DNA of 64,000 nt, from NCBI RefSeq assembly GCF_902498195.1, contig NZ_CABVIY010000005.1:62001-126000 (forward strand), given 5' to 3'. This DNA is from Pseudomonas fluorescens (GTDB lineage Bacteria > Pseudomonadota > Gammaproteobacteria > Pseudomonadales > Pseudomonadaceae). This document shows, piece after piece, positions 62,395-64,000 of this stretch. Within the stretch, counting starts at the first letter, position 1. Every line of letters begins with the position of its first letter. Made by a program: the position numbers and the translations under genes. A model generated the notes under the pieces. It was not told the origin of the DNA. It ran no database searches and saw nothing but the letters and a program-made list of their open reading frames with translations.

Positions 62395-64000
62395 TTAGTT
62401 TTTCACCGTCTTCGGCGCCTTCCCCGCCTTCATCTGCTCCAGCAACGGCGCGCACTGATTCGGTTCACCGCCACTCGGTGCCACTAACGCCAGCAACCCC
62501 GCCGCTGGCGCGGCAATCACCCCCAGTGCAACCATCCCGGCCCCGCGCAACAGTAACGGTACTGCTTTAACCCCGGCATCGGGCTTGATGAATTTGCCCC
62601 GCACGTACAGCGGCGAACGCAACGAAATCAAACGCCAGCCCTTGGATTCCGGGGTGATCGTCAGGTCCAGCTGCTCGGTTGCCATGTTCGCCGTGCCATC
62701 GATGTAAATGATCGCGTTCTCGGTATCAAAGACAAACAACCGCGTCGTGGCCAGCCCCGTCTTGATGTCGAAGTCAGCAGCCGCGCAGTTGATCTTCACT
62801 TCCTTGTCGCCAAAGATCTTGCCCACCACGTAGTTGCCGACATTCAATCCGGCCAGTTCCATCAATTCGCGGCTGATGGCCCCGTCGTTGATCAGCATTT
62901 TCAGATTGCCGTTGGCACTGCCCAGCAAACGGGCGACCGAGTTGCCGCGACCGGTGATGTCGGCATCGCCATTGAGTTCACCAAAACTGGTTTTCATCGG
63001 TTCGAAGGTCGGGAACAACTGTTTGAGCTTGAAACCGCGCGCCGTCAGCTTTGCATTGCCCTCAAGGGGATCGGTGCGACCGTTCAACCGTATCAGCGCA
63101 TCCAGCTTGCCGCCCGCCACGCCGAACCGCAGCGGTTCAAGGCTGAGCACGCCATCGGTGAGCACCAGGTGCGTGTAGAGGTCATTGAACGGCAGCTTTT
63201 CGCTGTGGACGATGCGTTTGCCGGTGAACTCGACATCGGCGTCCATATCGCGCCAGCGTTCGGTCTTGAACTCCTCGACCGGCAGTACTTTGTCCGCCGG
63301 CTGCTTGCTCTCGCCGCCACGGGCCTTTTGCTTGGCATTGGAGTCGGCACCGATGAGCGGCGCCAGGTCGGCGAACAACAGCTGGTTGGACAACAGAGAA
63401 CCGCTGAGCTTTGGCCGTGGCTGGCTGGCGACATAACTCAAGTCGCCATGGATATCGCTGTCGCCGATCTTGCCGTTGAACGCTTCATAACGGAACACCG
63501 CCCCACCGGACTCATGCAGCTTGGCGATCAGATGACCGTCGGTGGAATAAGGTGGCGTATCCGGCAGGGTCACGCCGGTCAGCGGGTAGAGATTGCCCAG
63601 GCTGCTGCCGGCCAGCTTCAGGCGCAGGTCCAGGGCGCCCAGGTTCATCGGATCGGTCAAGGTGCCGGCCAGTTCGACGCTGGTGTCGGCGATTTTCGCC
63701 TGGGCTTGCAGCGGGAATGGCCGGGCCGCGTCCTGCAGGGCCAGCAGGCCGCCAATCTTGCCCTGACCCGCCAGTTTCTGACCATGGTACTGGCCTTTGA
63801 CCTTGAGGGCGAACGCGTAGTCCTGGGGGGTGGCCCCCTTGTCCTGTGCGGCTTTCGCCGCTTTGTCGCCCACGATGTCGCTGAACGGGATCGGCTTGCC
63901 CAGCGGATCGATCAATACATCGAGCTGTGTCTTCAGGCTCTGATCATCGAGCGTGACATGGCCCTTGTCGAAGCCGATGGTGCCGATGTCCACCACCCAC
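62395..64000 (-). CDS. AsmA-family protein, C-terminal part (runs off the window)
   Basis: At least 533 residues are seen. The reading frame is open to the window edge at 64000, so the N terminus with its expected membrane anchor is missing; AsmA proteins are usually 600-750 residues. The C-terminal AsmA_2 region is clear (LNGDADITGRGNSVARLLGSANG, IYIDGTANMATEQLDLTI, LISLRSPLYVRGKF). The family spans the periplasm and takes part in lipid transport and outer-membrane maintenance. The protein ends in a hydrophobic segment and a short basic tail. Confidence 0.9.
   Translation of the reverse strand, partial: WVVDIGTIGFDKGHVTLDDQSLKTQLDVLIDPLGKPIPFSDIVGDKAAKAAQDKGATPQDYAFALKVKGQYHGQKLAGQGKIGGLLALQDAARPFPLQAQAKIADTSVELAGTLTDPMNLGALDLRLKLAGSSLGNLYPLTGVTLPDTPPYSTDGHLIAKLHESGGAVFRYEAFNGKIGDSDIHGDLSYVASQPRPKLSGSLLSNQLLFADLAPLIGADSNAKQKARGGESKQPADKVLPVEEFKTERWRDMDADVEFTGKRIVHSEKLPFNDLYTHLVLTDGVLSLEPLRFGVAGGKLDALIRLNGRTDPLEGNAKLTARGFKLKQLFPTFEPMKTSFGELNGDADITGRGNSVARLLGSANGNLKMLINDGAISRELMELAGLNVGNYVVGKIFGDKEVKINCAAADFDIKTGLATTRLFVFDTENAIIYIDGTANMATEQLDLTITPESKGWRLISLRSPLYVRGKFIKPDAGVKAVPLLLRGAGMVALGVIAAPAAGLLALVAPSGGEPNQCAPLLEQMKAGKAPKTVKN

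Overview
The window is chromosomal DNA of a fluorescent Pseudomonas, most likely of the P. fluorescens species group. Evidence is the high-GC codon use, a core gene order that matches the P. aeruginosa PAO1 PA4839-PA4868 block as I remember it (speA, sui1, NUDIX, DUF2333, gcbA, ctpL, dsbD, aroQ, accBC, prmA, DUF3426, dusB-fis, purH, purD, retS, marC, then urea transport and urease), and many REP doublets of the GTGGGAGCGGGCTTGCTCGCGAA type.

Layout. 1-5 kb (minus strand): arginine decarboxylase, a SUI1/YciH-type initiation factor, a NUDIX hydrolase and a DUF2333 membrane protein. 5-8.7 kb: the diguanylate cyclase GcbA and a CtpL-like chemoreceptor that has a good PHO box in front of it. 8.9-23.7 kb: housekeeping genes for disulfide reduction (dsbD), shikimate and fatty-acid precursors (aroQ, accB, accC), translation and tRNA modification (prmA, dusB), nucleoid control (fis), purine synthesis (purH, purD), the hybrid kinase RetS and a MarC-family protein.

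23.7-40.1 kb is a mosaic segment lying where PAO1 (from memory) goes straight from the marC-family gene to the urea genes. It holds the corrin-ring genes cobG-cobH-cobI-cobJ (minus) and cobL-cbiD-cobK (plus), a RelE/HigA-type toxin-antitoxin pair, a copper-handling cluster (two DUF2946 proteins, PCuAC chaperone, PepSY membrane protein) and a complete BtuCDF/Fec-type ABC importer. Two AT-richer unknown genes, related to each other, flank the cobG-J operon in inverted orientation (23765-24580 and 29412-30056). They are the best candidate here for something undescribed.

40.1-50.4 kb is one functional unit: urea ABC importer urtABCDE, then ureD, ureA, two acetyltransferases, ureB and ureC. A -24/-12 (sigma-54) promoter with upstream dyads precedes urtA, consistent with nitrogen control. 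Four REP doublets lie inside this gene run. The nickel-insertion genes ureEFG are not in the window.

50.5-64 kb: a soluble orphan histidine kinase, an orphan RHS-core protein with an AT-rich C-terminal part, the CbpA/CbpM co-chaperone pair (sigma-32-like promoter upstream), a YegD-type Hsp70, an AI-2E/PerM membrane protein, a PsiF protein, an AraC regulator divergent from an EamA exporter, a lipase-fold hydrolase, an azoreductase-SMR pair divergent from a LysR regulator, and the C-terminal part of an AsmA-family protein running off the window end. No rRNA, tRNA, CRISPR array, transposase or prophage gene was seen.
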